DNA from: Nitrospira defluvii | GTDB lineage: Bacteria > Nitrospirota > Nitrospiria > Nitrospirales > Nitrospiraceae | Length of the DNA: 64,000 nucleotides | NCBI GenBank assembly: GCA_000196815.1 | Contig: FP929003.1 | Coordinates: 2,937,501 to 3,001,500, forward strand | Direction: 5' to 3' | In this document: positions 40,817-49,980 of the stretch, piece after piece | Numbering within the stretch: position 1 is the first letter of the stretch | How the letters are laid out: the number at the start of each line of letters is the position of its first letter | Position numbers and translations under genes: made by a program | Notes under the pieces: generated by a model | What the model was told of the DNA's origin: nothing | Databases searched by the model: none | Seen by the model: the letters and a program-made list of their open reading frames with translations, nothing else

Positions 40817-42961
40817 TCATAATCGTGTCCCGAACTCGCGCCAGGACCAGAGACGATTCGAATCGAGCGCGACATTCGCCACCTCGTAGAGAGCCATCAA
40901 CTCCCGGTCGCGAGCAGCAAGCCGTCGTCGCCGGCCCGGCTCGTGCTCGGATAGCGCTTCGAAATTGAGCGTGGCCTCTTGAAACGACTCGGTCGAGAAC
41001 GAATACAATAACAGCCCGTCCGGGCTGGCCAGGCCGACCAGATTGTCGTAGACACTGGTGAGATAGGCCACCTGGTCCGGCAGACAATCCCGCACCAACA
41101 GACAGGTCAGGTCACGTCCGGCAAACGCTCCCACGGCAGGCAGAATGCCGTTGAGCGCCAGCAGGGTCGGAGCCACATCGACCTGACTGGCAATGGTCGA
41201 TACCGTCCGCGGGCGATAGGTGGCCGGAGTACGCAGCGACTCGTCCATCCAGATCAACAGCGGCGATGCAAAATGACCCGCCTTTCGCTCGATGTCGCTA
41301 CTCCCCACCGGCTCGTGCCGGCCATGATCACCCAGAATGACGACGACGGTATTCCGCAAGAGTCCCTCGCGAACGAGCCTGGTGAACACCCGCTCCAACT
41401 CGTGATCCGTATATCGCAGAGCGCCGACATACTTGTCCTGCACCCGCTCCTGCAGCAGACTCACCTCGGGATGGTTCTGCGGGGCCGCGAAGGGATGGTG
41501 GGTCGACAACGTGAGGGTCGTCAGAAAAAACGGCCTGCCCTCCGCCTGGCGTTGCTTGATGCGTTCGTAACAGAGATCGAACAAGGCGCCGTCCACGATA
41601 CCAAGGCCCATTCGTTCCGCATCCTTGGGAAAATCTCCCTCGTCGATCAGCTGCTGCAAACCATTGCGCGCCACGAATGACTGAAGCCGGTTCAGGTCCC
41701 GATGCTGCCCGATCACCATCTCCGTTCGGTAGCCCTGACGCTGTAACAAAGACGGCAGACAGAGGTAATCGTGGGCATAGCGCGTTTTCATCGCGGCGGC
41801 CCCCTGCCGCGGAAAGGCGCTGCAGAGGGTCGCAAACAGTCCCCGTGACGTTTGAACGCCGTTGGAGAAAAAGTTCTCGAAGTAGACGCTCTCCTGCTTC
41901 AGGCGATCCAAAAACGGTGTCCCCTGAACCTCGCCGTACGTCTGTTCGAGATACCGGCGATCCAGCCCTTCGAGAAACACCAACAGGATGTTCGCCTGCC
42001 CGGGTAACCGAACACCGTCCGAGGAAGCGGCCATGGTTCTGACCAGGGGATACCGTTGATCGACGAACGCTTCCCCGGGGCCGAGCAATCGCTGCGCCGT
42101 CTGGACGGCGACTTCATAGGGCATCGCCTCGGCGTTTGCCCGCTGTTCCATCGCCCCCCGTGAGACGACGGCAATGCGTAACGCCTCAGCCGCAAAGAGG
42201 ACGGGATTCTGCGCCAGCGTGTAATAGACCATGCTTCCGATCGGCGCGATCCGGATCCCGTAGGGGCCGGAATGGTGAAAGCCGGCTCCGCCTGCCACCA
42301 GTGCGACTAGGAGGAAGGTGTTCGCCTGAAACCCCGAGCCGGGCCGCCAGCGAGCCAGCGCCGGCACAATGGCGCAGGAAAAACTCCACCACCACAGTCC
42401 CATCGCCACAGCCTGAATCCCCAGGAAGAGCGCGAGCCGAGCGGCCCATTTTCCGGTCTCGCTTAACTCTGCGCTGGTTTGCCGCATCGCCTGCGCATTG
42501 GTACTGTCCGGTGTCGAGGCAGGCGCAAAGAGGTCGCCGACATATTCGAGAAACACGAAGTCCATATGCTGCCGGTTGAACCCGTAGTACCCCATGTCCA
42601 CACACAGCAGAACAAACAGCAACAAGCCGGTCAGCACAGACCCCACATGCAGCCCGGATCGAAAGGACAGAAGGAAGGGTTGGGTCAGACGGCTCAATCC
42701 GCTCCAGCCATGCCCTCGCAGAGCCCATGCCCCTGCCCCGACCCCGGCCAGCACCAACGCAAAGGTGGCGGTAATGAAATCCCCCCGTACACCGACGACC
42801 AGGGTCTTCAGCAGGAGCGGCAGACTGGGAACTTCGTGCGCAAACGCGTCGCGCAGCAGAAACATCCGCTCCGCCATTTGCATCACGACGAAGAGGATCC
42901 ACCAGAACAGCACGCTTTTGCGAATCGAGGCGCGGGCGTCCGCCCATCGTTGCATCATCAT
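40817..42961 (-). CDS. LtaS-type sulfatase-fold membrane transferase
   Basis: A 714-residue protein. About five N-terminal transmembrane helices occupy residues 1-240, followed by a large periplasmic alkaline-phosphatase/sulfatase domain. ILLVFLEGLDRRYLEQTYGE has the first metal-binding glutamate, ENFFSNGVQTSRGLFATLCS the threonine nucleophile region, and VVILGDHGRHEPVGSS the D-H-G-x-H metal site. This is the LTA synthase / phosphoglycerol and phosphoethanolamine transferase layout. In a diderm, neighbours argue for decorating LPS core or a periplasmic glycan with a phospho-substituent taken from phospholipid. It starts at three consecutive ATGs overlapping the GT4 gene. Confidence 0.86.
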   Translation of the reverse strand: MMMQRWADARASIRKSVLFWWILFVVMQMAERMFLLRDAFAHEVPSLPLLLKTLVVGVRGDFITATFALVLAGVGAGAWALRGHGWSGLSRLTQPFLLSFRSGLHVGSVLTGLLLFVLLCVDMGYYGFNRQHMDFVFLEYVGDLFAPASTPDSTNAQAMRQTSAELSETGKWAARLALFLGIQAVAMGLWWWSFSCAIVPALARWRPGSGFQANTFLLVALVAGGAGFHHSGPYGIRIAPIGSMVYYTLAQNPVLFAAEALRIAVVSRGAMEQRANAEAMPYEVAVQTAQRLLGPGEAFVDQRYPLVRTMAASSDGVRLPGQANILLVFLEGLDRRYLEQTYGEVQGTPFLDRLKQESVYFENFFSNGVQTSRGLFATLCSAFPRQGAAAMKTRYAHDYLCLPSLLQRQGYRTEMVIGQHRDLNRLQSFVARNGLQQLIDEGDFPKDAERMGLGIVDGALFDLCYERIKQRQAEGRPFFLTTLTLSTHHPFAAPQNHPEVSLLQERVQDKYVGALRYTDHELERVFTRLVREGLLRNTVVVILGDHGRHEPVGSSDIERKAGHFASPLLIWMDESLRTPATYRPRTVSTIASQVDVAPTLLALNGILPAVGAFAGRDLTCLLVRDCLPDQVAYLTSVYDNLVGLASPDGLLLYSFSTESFQEATLNFEALSEHEPGRRRRLAARDRELMALYEVANVALDSNRLWSWREFGTRL

Positions 42962-44058
42962 GCGATCACCCGCCGATAGACACGCTCCAACTCATCCACC
43001 ATCCGGTCGATCGAATAGGACTGCTCCACCGTCTGACGGCCCCGTCGCCCCATCGCGGCGCGAAGCTCGGGATCGATCAGCAGGCGACCGATCCGGTCGG
43101 CTAACGCACCGGCATCCCGCGGCGGGACGATGAACCCCGACTCCCCGTCGGCCAGCACATCGGGAATCGATCCGGTGGTCGTCGAGACGACCGGAAGTCC
43201 GATCGCCAGGGCCTGCATCAGCACCTGCGGAATCGTATCGCCTTCGACCGTGGGAATCACAAAGAGATTCAATGACCGGAACACATCCAGGAGGTCATCG
43301 CGAAATCCCAACATGCGCACGCCGGCGGTCAAACCGAGGCGTTCGATCTGCGCGCGGATGTTCTGCTCTTCCGGCCCTTCACCCACGATGAGAAAGGCCA
43401 CTCCCTGGTGTTGCTTCAGCACCTGGGCGGCCGCCTCCACAAGATACCGGTGGCCTTTATAGTCCCGCAGGTAGGAAATCATCCCGACCAGCAGATGCCC
43501 GGTGGGAATCCCCAGCTCGACCCGGATATCGTGCTGAGGTTTGGCCGGCGAAAAATGTTCCACATCCAAGCCGATGGGAAACGACGCGACACGGTCCGGC
43601 GCCAATCCGTCCCGATGGATGAGGTCTTGCCGGTTCCGTTCGCTCCCGGTCACGATGACCATGTCGAAGAGACGCCGATACAACACATGCGTGGTGACAT
43701 TGTTATTGAGCGGCGCCGAAATATGCCGCGTGCGAATGATCTTGGGGCGCGGATCGAGCAGGCGCGACGACAGCGCCGCGATCCAGCTATCGCGTGAACT
43801 GTTGACGTGGACAATCTCGGGACGCTCCCGCTTGAGCAACGCGCGAAAGGCCAGAATCGACAGCGGCAGCCGCCATTGCCGCATGACAAACGGTTCGACC
43901 GGAAGCCCTCGTTCCCTCGCCATGGCCATGATGGGGCTGCGCGGCTCCAGGACCAATCGAATGCGATGGCCGCGCTTCAGCAGACGTTCAGCGTGGAGCA
44001 GCACGGCCAGTTCCTGCCCGCCGACCGCCGTGCTCGATTCCGCGATAAGAATATTCAC
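42958..44058 (-). CDS. Glycosyltransferase family 4
   Basis: A 366-residue GT-B enzyme starting NILIAESSTAVGGQELAVLL. It carries GGQE in the acceptor glycine loop, VGMISYLRDYKGHRYLVEAA at the start of the donor domain, and LFVIPTVEGDTIPQVLMQAL followed by AIGLPVVSTTTGSIPDVLAD, a GT4 donor motif. It overlaps the waaC-like gene upstream and the LtaS-type gene downstream by four bases each, so it belongs to the core-synthesis operon. Likely adds a core hexose. Confidence 0.9.
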   Translation of the reverse strand: MNILIAESSTAVGGQELAVLLHAERLLKRGHRIRLVLEPRSPIMAMARERGLPVEPFVMRQWRLPLSILAFRALLKRERPEIVHVNSSRDSWIAALSSRLLDPRPKIIRTRHISAPLNNNVTTHVLYRRLFDMVIVTGSERNRQDLIHRDGLAPDRVASFPIGLDVEHFSPAKPQHDIRVELGIPTGHLLVGMISYLRDYKGHRYLVEAAAQVLKQHQGVAFLIVGEGPEEQNIRAQIERLGLTAGVRMLGFRDDLLDVFRSLNLFVIPTVEGDTIPQVLMQALAIGLPVVSTTTGSIPDVLADGESGFIVPPRDAGALADRIGRLLIDPELRAAMGRRGRQTVEQSYSIDRMVDELERVYRRVIA

Positions 44059-45098
44059 AATAATCCTGGCTTGTGTGATCGCTCAAGTTGCTGTTCGACG
44101 GCACGAACGACCGATTCCGGTCCCACGGCGGTCAGACATTCGAGGGGCACCGCACGGGCACAGTCACGGCGAAAACAGGGTCTGCATTCCACCGCATGCG
44201 ACAGGACGACATGACCCTTCCCATAGGGCCCGGTTCTGACGGGATTCGTCGGGCCGAACAGGGCCACCACCGGCGTCCCCACCGCTGCGGCGATGTGCAT
44301 CGGCCCGGAATCGTTGGTCACCAACACGGTCGCGCGACGGAGTAAACCGGGGAGCAAGCCTACAGGGGTCTGTCCTGTCAGATCAATTGCTTTCGTATGC
44401 ATGAGCGCCGTCACCGCGAGCGACTCCGGCCGCTCGGCCGGCCCGCCGATCAACACCACCGGTAGGCCATGCGTCTGAGAGAGCCGGTCCGCAGCCTCGG
44501 CAAAATGTTGCGGCGGCCAACGCTTGGTCTCCCAACGCGCGGACACGTTCATGGCGACCCAGGGTTGCTGAGCGACAATTCCTGCCCGGGCCAACATCGT
44601 CTCCACGGCCTGCCGGTCTTCCGATCGATCGACGAATTCGAACTGCGGCTGCGTTGGTCGTGCCGCGCCCAGCGCCTCGGCAACCAGCAGGTATCGATCG
44701 ACGGCATGCATCGGCACGGAAGGCACTGCCACCCGACTGGTGTAGAACATGGGGCTGCCCTCCCGCGCGTTGGCAAACCCGAGCCGACGGTCGCAACCGG
44801 TCGACCAGGCCATCGCCCCGCTCCGGAAGAGCCCTTGAAGATCGACGACCAGATCGAAGCCGGCCGCGCGAAGAGCAGGCACCCGACCCAACCAGCCCCT
44901 GAGGCCCTCCGACACAGAACAGACTTGGTCGACTCCGGCCATGACGTCCACCAACGGCGCCCATTGCCGCTTCACCAGCCAGGTGACCTCGGCTTGGGGA
45001 AACCGCTCGCGCAACGCCGCCAGGGTCGGCATCGCATGGACGATGTCGCCCAGTGAACTCGGTTTGATCAGCAGGAGTCGTCGTACGGGATCAGTCAT
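44055..45098 (-). CDS. waaC: Lipopolysaccharide heptosyltransferase I-like (GT9)
   Basis: A 347-residue GT9 enzyme. It starts RRLLLIKPSSLGDIVHAMPT, the N-terminal signature of WaaC/RfaC. WVAMNVSARWETKRWPPQHF and VLVTNDSGPMHIAAAVGTPV bind ADP-heptose, and VALFGPTNPVRTGPYGKGHV then CRPCFRRDCARAVPLECLTA complete the domain. It would add the first L-glycero-D-manno-heptose to Kdo. The fused WaaF/GmhB gene lies 17 bases upstream. The I versus II assignment rests on the start motif and neighbours. Confidence 0.87.
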   Translation of the reverse strand: MTDPVRRLLLIKPSSLGDIVHAMPTLAALRERFPQAEVTWLVKRQWAPLVDVMAGVDQVCSVSEGLRGWLGRVPALRAAGFDLVVDLQGLFRSGAMAWSTGCDRRLGFANAREGSPMFYTSRVAVPSVPMHAVDRYLLVAEALGAARPTQPQFEFVDRSEDRQAVETMLARAGIVAQQPWVAMNVSARWETKRWPPQHFAEAADRLSQTHGLPVVLIGGPAERPESLAVTALMHTKAIDLTGQTPVGLLPGLLRRATVLVTNDSGPMHIAAAVGTPVVALFGPTNPVRTGPYGKGHVVLSHAVECRPCFRRDCARAVPLECLTAVGPESVVRAVEQQLERSHKPGLL

Positions 45099-45115
45099 TC
45101 GGCCACCAGAGATGA

Positions 45116-46807
45116 TCAGCGCTGTAGGTCGGCGGCGGGCCTGTGCGTCGCATGGGCGACGATCCAGTCCACCGCCTGCGACAACCCCTCGGCCACATAG
45201 TCAGGAGGCAGATCGCGCGCCGTCAAGTCGGCCAGGGCCTCCGCACCGGACGGGCCGGTCATCACCAGCAGACTCTGCGCCCCCACCTGCTTGGCCAATT
45301 CGACATCACGAACACTGTCGCCGATCACATACGAGCGGCTCAGGTCCACCTGCAATTCGGCATGGGCCCGGTCGATCATGCCCCGGGCCGGTTTGCGACA
45401 ATTGCAGTGATCGTCGGGATGGTGGGGACAGAAATACAGACCATCGAGCGTCACCCCGTCCTCAGCCAGCACCAGCCGCAACTTGCTGTGAATCGCTTCG
45501 AGATCCCTTGAGGTAAAATATCCCCGCCCCAGCCCAGACTGATTCGTGACGACGACCAGACGCGCCCCCGCCTGTTTCAACCTGGCCAACGCCGCCCCCA
45601 CGCCGGGTAGAACCGTGAAGTCATCGGGAGACTTCACATACCCCGTATCGAGGTTCAATGTGCCGTCACGATCGAGAAACACCGTGACACCCGCCAGCGA
45701 CGTGGAAGAAGGGCTTGGCGACGGCGACGCCGGTTCGACCGCCGGAGGAGGGGCCACCAGCGGCAGATGCTGCACCGCTGCATCGTGGACCTGCTCCACC
45801 GTCACCCCGGTCATGCAGCGGTGATCGATAGGACACTCCCGCAAGAGACAGGGCGCGCAGGAGACCGGCTGCCGGACCAACTTGGCGTCGACGCCGAACG
45901 GCGAGGTCGTCTGCCAATCGGTCGGACCGAACACAGCTACCAGCGGAACCTTGAAGGCCGCGGCCACGTGCATGGGCCCCGTGTCGTTCGTGAGAAACAA
46001 CTGACACCGCTTCACGAGCGCCATCAATTCTCGCACCGTGGTCTGGCCGGAACAGACGACCGTGCGGGTCTTGATCTGGTCGGCGATGGCTTTTCCCAGC
46101 GGCTCCTCACCCTTGGCTCCCAGGATCGCCACGCCGACTCTGGCATCCGATTGCCCCTGGGCCTCCTTCACCACACGATTCACGACCTCGGCGTATCGAT
46201 CCGGCAACCATCGTTTGGCATGGCCATAGGTCGAGCCGGGGTTCACCCCGATCACCAGATCCGACGGACCGATTCCGGCATCCGCCAGCCGCCCGGCGAT
46301 CAGCGCCGATTCATCCGGCGTGACATACAGACGAGGCGCAGGCGCAGGACCGTGCCCGCCCAGCGGCTTCAGGAGATCCCAGTAATACTCGACCTGATGC
46401 CGTTGCGCGGCGCGTGGAGGCACGGTCACCGGGTCGGTCAGCAACAGCGTTCGGCCGTCCGTCGCGTAGCCGAATCGTCTGGGAATACCCGCCAGGAAAC
46501 TGATCAGCGCCGCCTCGAACGCATTCTGAAACAGGATAGCCAGGTCGAATCGGTGACGACGCAGCACCGCGGCCAGGCTCCATTTCCCGACCAGCCCCGC
46601 ATGGCGTCCCCGATCGTCATACACCAGCGTCCGGTTCACCGCCGGATGCTGCGCCAGCAGATCCGCAATGCCGGGCTTCACGAGCAGAGTGATCTCGGCC
46701 TGCGGAAACAGGGTGCGTACCCGGCTCAAAGCCGGTTCGCACATGACGGCATCTCCCAGCCAATTGGGCCCGCGGACGACGATGCGACGGATCCCTTCCT
46801 TACGCAT
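45116..46807 (-). CDS. waaF-gmhB: Fusion: heptosyltransferase II (WaaF) plus heptose-bisphosphate phosphatase (GmhB)
   Basis: A 563-residue bifunctional protein from the ATG of MRKEGIRRIVVRGPNWLGDA, which overlaps lpxK by 8 bases. Residues 1 to about 345 form a GT9 domain with VIGVNPGSTYGHAKRWLPDR and LFLTNDTGPMHVAAAFKVPL. A Pro/Ser-rich linker (PPPAVEPASPSPSPSSTS) joins it to a HAD phosphatase: D379-x-D-G-T nucleophile motif, VVVTNQSGLGRGYF, and a zinc site C460-x-H...C468-x-C470. GmhB removes the 7-phosphate of heptose-1,7-bisphosphate during ADP-heptose synthesis, and WaaF uses the final donor, so both ends of one pathway are joined. Confidence 0.9.
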   Translation of the reverse strand: MRKEGIRRIVVRGPNWLGDAVMCEPALSRVRTLFPQAEITLLVKPGIADLLAQHPAVNRTLVYDDRGRHAGLVGKWSLAAVLRRHRFDLAILFQNAFEAALISFLAGIPRRFGYATDGRTLLLTDPVTVPPRAAQRHQVEYYWDLLKPLGGHGPAPAPRLYVTPDESALIAGRLADAGIGPSDLVIGVNPGSTYGHAKRWLPDRYAEVVNRVVKEAQGQSDARVGVAILGAKGEEPLGKAIADQIKTRTVVCSGQTTVRELMALVKRCQLFLTNDTGPMHVAAAFKVPLVAVFGPTDWQTTSPFGVDAKLVRQPVSCAPCLLRECPIDHRCMTGVTVEQVHDAAVQHLPLVAPPPAVEPASPSPSPSSTSLAGVTVFLDRDGTLNLDTGYVKSPDDFTVLPGVGAALARLKQAGARLVVVTNQSGLGRGYFTSRDLEAIHSKLRLVLAEDGVTLDGLYFCPHHPDDHCNCRKPARGMIDRAHAELQVDLSRSYVIGDSVRDVELAKQVGAQSLLVMTGPSGAEALADLTARDLPPDYVAEGLSQAVDWIVAHATHRPAADLQR

Positions 46808-47882
46808 GGCCTGCCATCCTGCCCGGTGCTGAACCGAGTCGCAACAATCGCTCCAACTCCTCCTGCCCCGACACAATCTCAGTGCGAAGCCTCACGGCCC
46901 AGCAAGCCTCTTTCGCGCCCAACAACAGCGCAACCTTGTCGGCATCTTTCTCCGTCGTCACCAGCAGGTCGGCGCCGCCGGCTTTCGCCTTGGCTCGAAT
47001 GGTGTCGAGCATGTCACGCGTGTAGTGCACATGATCGGGAAATGCCAGCATCTCGACCACGGTGATACCCAATCCGTCGACCAACGCGCGAAAGGACTCC
47101 GCATTGCCGATCCCGCTGAAGAGCAGAGCCGACCGGCCGCGAAACGCATCCAACGGAAGCCGTTCGGCCGTCCCCACGCGCCGGAACTCCTCCGCCCGGA
47201 ATCCCACACGAACCAGCGACGGAAGTGAGCCGCAGGCATCGAGCAATAGACACCGCACCGACTCCCCTCCGTGCACCTCATCGACCCGGGTAATAAGGAC
47301 GGCCGACGCACGCGCCGCCGCCGAGAGGGGCTCCCGTAATCGCCCGATCGGCAATGCCGCCTGGATCCCCGCTGCGTCCGTCGCATCCACCAGCAGCAGA
47401 TTCACATCGCGATGGAGCTGGACGTGCTGAAACCCGTCGTCCAACACAAAACAATCCACCGGGAGTTGCGCCAACACCCACTGGCCAAGCGCATATCTGT
47501 CCGCCCCCACCGCCACGACGGCCTGAGGACAGCGACGCGCGATCAGATAGGGCTCATCCCCGGCTTCGTCCGGCCCCGCTAAAATCCGTTGCCCGTCTGA
47601 GACCAGCAATTGCGGAGCCCTGCTGCGCCGCCGATACCCTCGGCTCAGAATCGCCACGCGTTTGCCCTGCGCCGTCAGTCGTTCCACCAGGTACATGACG
47701 ACCGGCGTTTTGCCTGTGCCACCGACGGTGAGATTCCCGACACTGATCACAGGGCGAGGCAACCGGCGCGTGGAAAACCACCCTTGTGTATAACACCACA
47801 GGCGAAACCTGGCCGCGAGTTCGTAGGGATACCCGAGCCACCGTAACCAGGACCGCGGCCCTCTCGACATGGTCGCTGCCAT
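46800..47882 (-). CDS. lpxK: Tetraacyldisaccharide 4'-kinase
   Basis: A 360-residue kinase. The Walker A motif VGNLTVGGTGKTPVVMYLVE (about residues 48-67) is specific for LpxK. DEPYLIARRCPQAVVAVGAD, DCFVLDDGFQHVQLHRDVNL (the DDGxQH motif) and LLVTTEKDADKVAL near the end are also diagnostic. It phosphorylates the 4' position of the lipid A disaccharide at the inner membrane. It overlaps the waaA stop by one base (TAATG), so the acceptor-making kinase and the Kdo transferase are co-translated. Confidence 0.95.
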   Translation of the reverse strand: MAATMSRGPRSWLRWLGYPYELAARFRLWCYTQGWFSTRRLPRPVISVGNLTVGGTGKTPVVMYLVERLTAQGKRVAILSRGYRRRSRAPQLLVSDGQRILAGPDEAGDEPYLIARRCPQAVVAVGADRYALGQWVLAQLPVDCFVLDDGFQHVQLHRDVNLLLVDATDAAGIQAALPIGRLREPLSAAARASAVLITRVDEVHGGESVRCLLLDACGSLPSLVRVGFRAEEFRRVGTAERLPLDAFRGRSALLFSGIGNAESFRALVDGLGITVVEMLAFPDHVHYTRDMLDTIRAKAKAGGADLLVTTEKDADKVALLLGAKEACWAVRLRTEIVSGQEELERLLRLGSAPGRMAGHA

Positions 47883-49237
47883 TACGATTGCCGACTCGAC
47901 AACTCACGCCCCTGTTCAACCCGCGCGTTTTTCGAGGCCTCCCGTGCCGGCAGAAACGTCGCGATGACCTCCGCGCTGCGCTGGAGCGCGCCCTGGTTGT
48001 CTGTCACGACCCGCTGCGCCGCCTGCCCCATCCGCTGCAACGCGGCGGGATCGCGAAGGAGCGCTCGCAAATCCTGCGCAAGAGCCTGTTCGTCCCGTAC
48101 CACCGATCCTCCCTGCGCCTTCACCAGGAGCGCCGCCACTTCGGCACAATGGTCGGTGTGCGGACCGAACAGCACCGGTTTCCCCCAGACTGCCGGCTCC
48201 AAGAGATTATGCCCGCCCACCGGCGCGAGAGTGCCCCCGACAAAGGCCACCACCGCGTCCCGATACAACAGGGCCAACTCCCCGCGCGTATCCAGGACCA
48301 ATACCCGCGCGCCCTCGCCCGCCATGGGCGCTTGCCCGCCTGTGCTACGCCGGCTCACCGTGAGGCCTTTCAGCAGGATCATCTGTTCCACCTGCGCCGC
48401 CCGTTCAATATGGCGGGGAGCCAGGACCAAGCGGAGCTCGGGGTACTCAGGACTCAGGATCCGATAGGCATTGACGATCGCTTCTTCCTCGCCGGGATGG
48501 GTGCTCCCGGCCACCAGCAACAGTTCCCGGTCGGTCAGCCCGAGCGCCGCTTTCGACACGGCCGTGCCGCCGGCCCCCGCCTTGGGAATCGGTTGATCGA
48601 ACTTGATGTTGCCGGTGCACCGAACCCGTGACGGCTCGGCGCCTAACTCGATCATACGCTGCGCATCCCGCTCCGATTGCATGAGGCAACAGCTGATCAT
48701 GTTCAGCATGGTCCGGTAGAAATCCCGGATAACCGGCACACGTTGCCGCTCAAACGAACGGGTGGACAATCGTCCGTTCACGAGAATCGACGGCACATTC
48801 CGCCGCTGCAAACTCCGCAGGATATTCGGCCAGAGTTCCGTCTCGACAAAAATATACAGACTCGGCTTGAGACGGTCGATCGCCTGATTGACGACCCATG
48901 GAAAATCGAGCGGCGCGTACCGGTGCTCGGCCACGCCCTCCAACCGCTGCTCCACTGCCTCGCGCCCGGTTTCGGTCACGGTCGAAACGACCAACCTCGT
49001 CTCGGGGTACCGCCGACGCAACTCCCGCACAAGCGGCGCCACCGCGACCACCTCGCCTAACGACACGGCATGAATCCAGATGCAACCAGCCCTGCCGCCT
49101 GGCTCGGAAGCGGGCGGCTCCGCGCGCAGTCCCAGTCGCTGCGGCAACCCGCGACGGCAACGCTGCTTGGCCAACAAGACGAACAGGATAATCGGGGAAA
49201 CCAGGAGCAGAAGACTATTGTAGAGCAGATACCACAT
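47882..49237 (-). CDS. waaA: 3-deoxy-D-manno-octulosonic acid (Kdo) transferase
   Basis: A 451-residue GT30 enzyme. The ATG overlaps the TGA of the correctly framed DUF374 gene (TGATG); an in-frame GTG one codon earlier also exists. A single N-terminal helix (YLLYNSLLLLVSPIILFVLL) anchors it. IWIHAVSLGEVVAVAPLVRE carries the catalytic glutamate. LVAGSTHPGEEEAIVNAYRI and AFVGGTLAPVGGHNLLEPAV are diagnostic KdtA motifs. It adds Kdo to lipid IVA. Mono- versus bifunctionality cannot be told from sequence. Confidence 0.95.
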   Translation of the reverse strand: MWYLLYNSLLLLVSPIILFVLLAKQRCRRGLPQRLGLRAEPPASEPGGRAGCIWIHAVSLGEVVAVAPLVRELRRRYPETRLVVSTVTETGREAVEQRLEGVAEHRYAPLDFPWVVNQAIDRLKPSLYIFVETELWPNILRSLQRRNVPSILVNGRLSTRSFERQRVPVIRDFYRTMLNMISCCLMQSERDAQRMIELGAEPSRVRCTGNIKFDQPIPKAGAGGTAVSKAALGLTDRELLLVAGSTHPGEEEAIVNAYRILSPEYPELRLVLAPRHIERAAQVEQMILLKGLTVSRRSTGGQAPMAGEGARVLVLDTRGELALLYRDAVVAFVGGTLAPVGGHNLLEPAVWGKPVLFGPHTDHCAEVAALLVKAQGGSVVRDEQALAQDLRALLRDPAALQRMGQAAQRVVTDNQGALQRSAEVIATFLPAREASKNARVEQGRELSSRQS

Positions 49238-49949
49238 CACGGACCAGCCCGCAGGACGGCCTCATCGGCCTCGATCGTCATGCGGTTCAGCGTCTCTTCC
49301 AACTCCCGGCGGAACCGCTCGAGGTCGTCGGCCGAGGCATCGTGCGGCACGCTGATCGGCGGCCCCAGGAGAAAGAGGCCCCGCGAGAACGGATAGGGCA
49401 TGATGAACCGGTCCCAGCTCGCGAAGAGTTTTTTTTTGAGCAGCCGAAGGCCATCGGGATGATCGGCAGGCCGGTGGCCCGCGCCAACTGCACCACACCG
49501 ACCTTCGCAATCTGACGCGGGCCCTTCGGTCCGTCAGGGGTCAGTACCAGGTTGCCGCCGGACCGCCCCAGGCGAATCAGCTGTCGAAACGCTTCCGCGC
49601 CCCCTCTGGTACTGGAGCCCCGAACGGCGTCCAATCCGAACCGTGCCACGATGCGGCGGATCAATTCGCCGTCGCGATGCTGACTGATCAACACATGGGC
49701 TTCGAGTCCCGGAATGGCCAGCGGCATCATCAGCTGCTGAGCATGCCAGAAGGCCAGGATTACGCGCTTCTCTTCTGCAAACAAGCGGTTCACATGCTCT
49801 GAGCCTTCGGTGCGCCAGGTCATCGTGCGGCGCAGCATCTGAATGATCCGGTAGCCGACGGGAGGCACCACCGCGACCTTGAGCGCATTGACGATCCGCT
49901 TCTGCAACGGCTGCGGCTGAGGACCCGCCGCCGATCGATCAGTTGTCAT
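49237..49949 (-). CDS. DUF374 lysophospholipid acyltransferase family protein, out of frame at an A9 run
   Basis: From the ATG after GGGAGTTCA, the frame encodes WRTEG, LAFWHAQQLMMPLAIPG, LISQHRDGELIRRIVARFGL, SSTRGGAEAFRQLI and LTPDGPKGPRQIAKVGVVQL, all DUF374 motifs. At nine As (minus strand) the frame shifts. As read, it ends at 49287 with an unrelated tail. One extra A restores LFASWDRFIMPYPFSRGLFL and a TGA that overlaps the waaA ATG, giving a normal 237-residue protein. The family probably acylates lipid A or a related lipid. The shift is a sequencing or assembly error, a real mutation, or transcriptional slippage; this cannot be decided from the sequence. Confidence 0.82.
49429..49437 (-). 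other. A9 homopolymer: frameshift or slippage site in the DUF374 gene
   Basis: Nine consecutive Ts on the plus strand (nine As in the mRNA). The conserved reading frame before it and the conserved one after it differ by one base, requiring ten As. Runs of nine or ten As are classic polymerase-slippage sites as well as typical homopolymer-error sites. Confidence 0.85.
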
Positions 49950-49980
49950 TGAACTCCCATCCCCGCCTTCACCTGCGTCC

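Noticed and set aside
45767-47065. Plus-strand frame of 432 codons opposite the WaaF-GmhB fusion
   Set aside because: Antisense shadow; composition is rich in Arg, His and Gln as expected for such frames.
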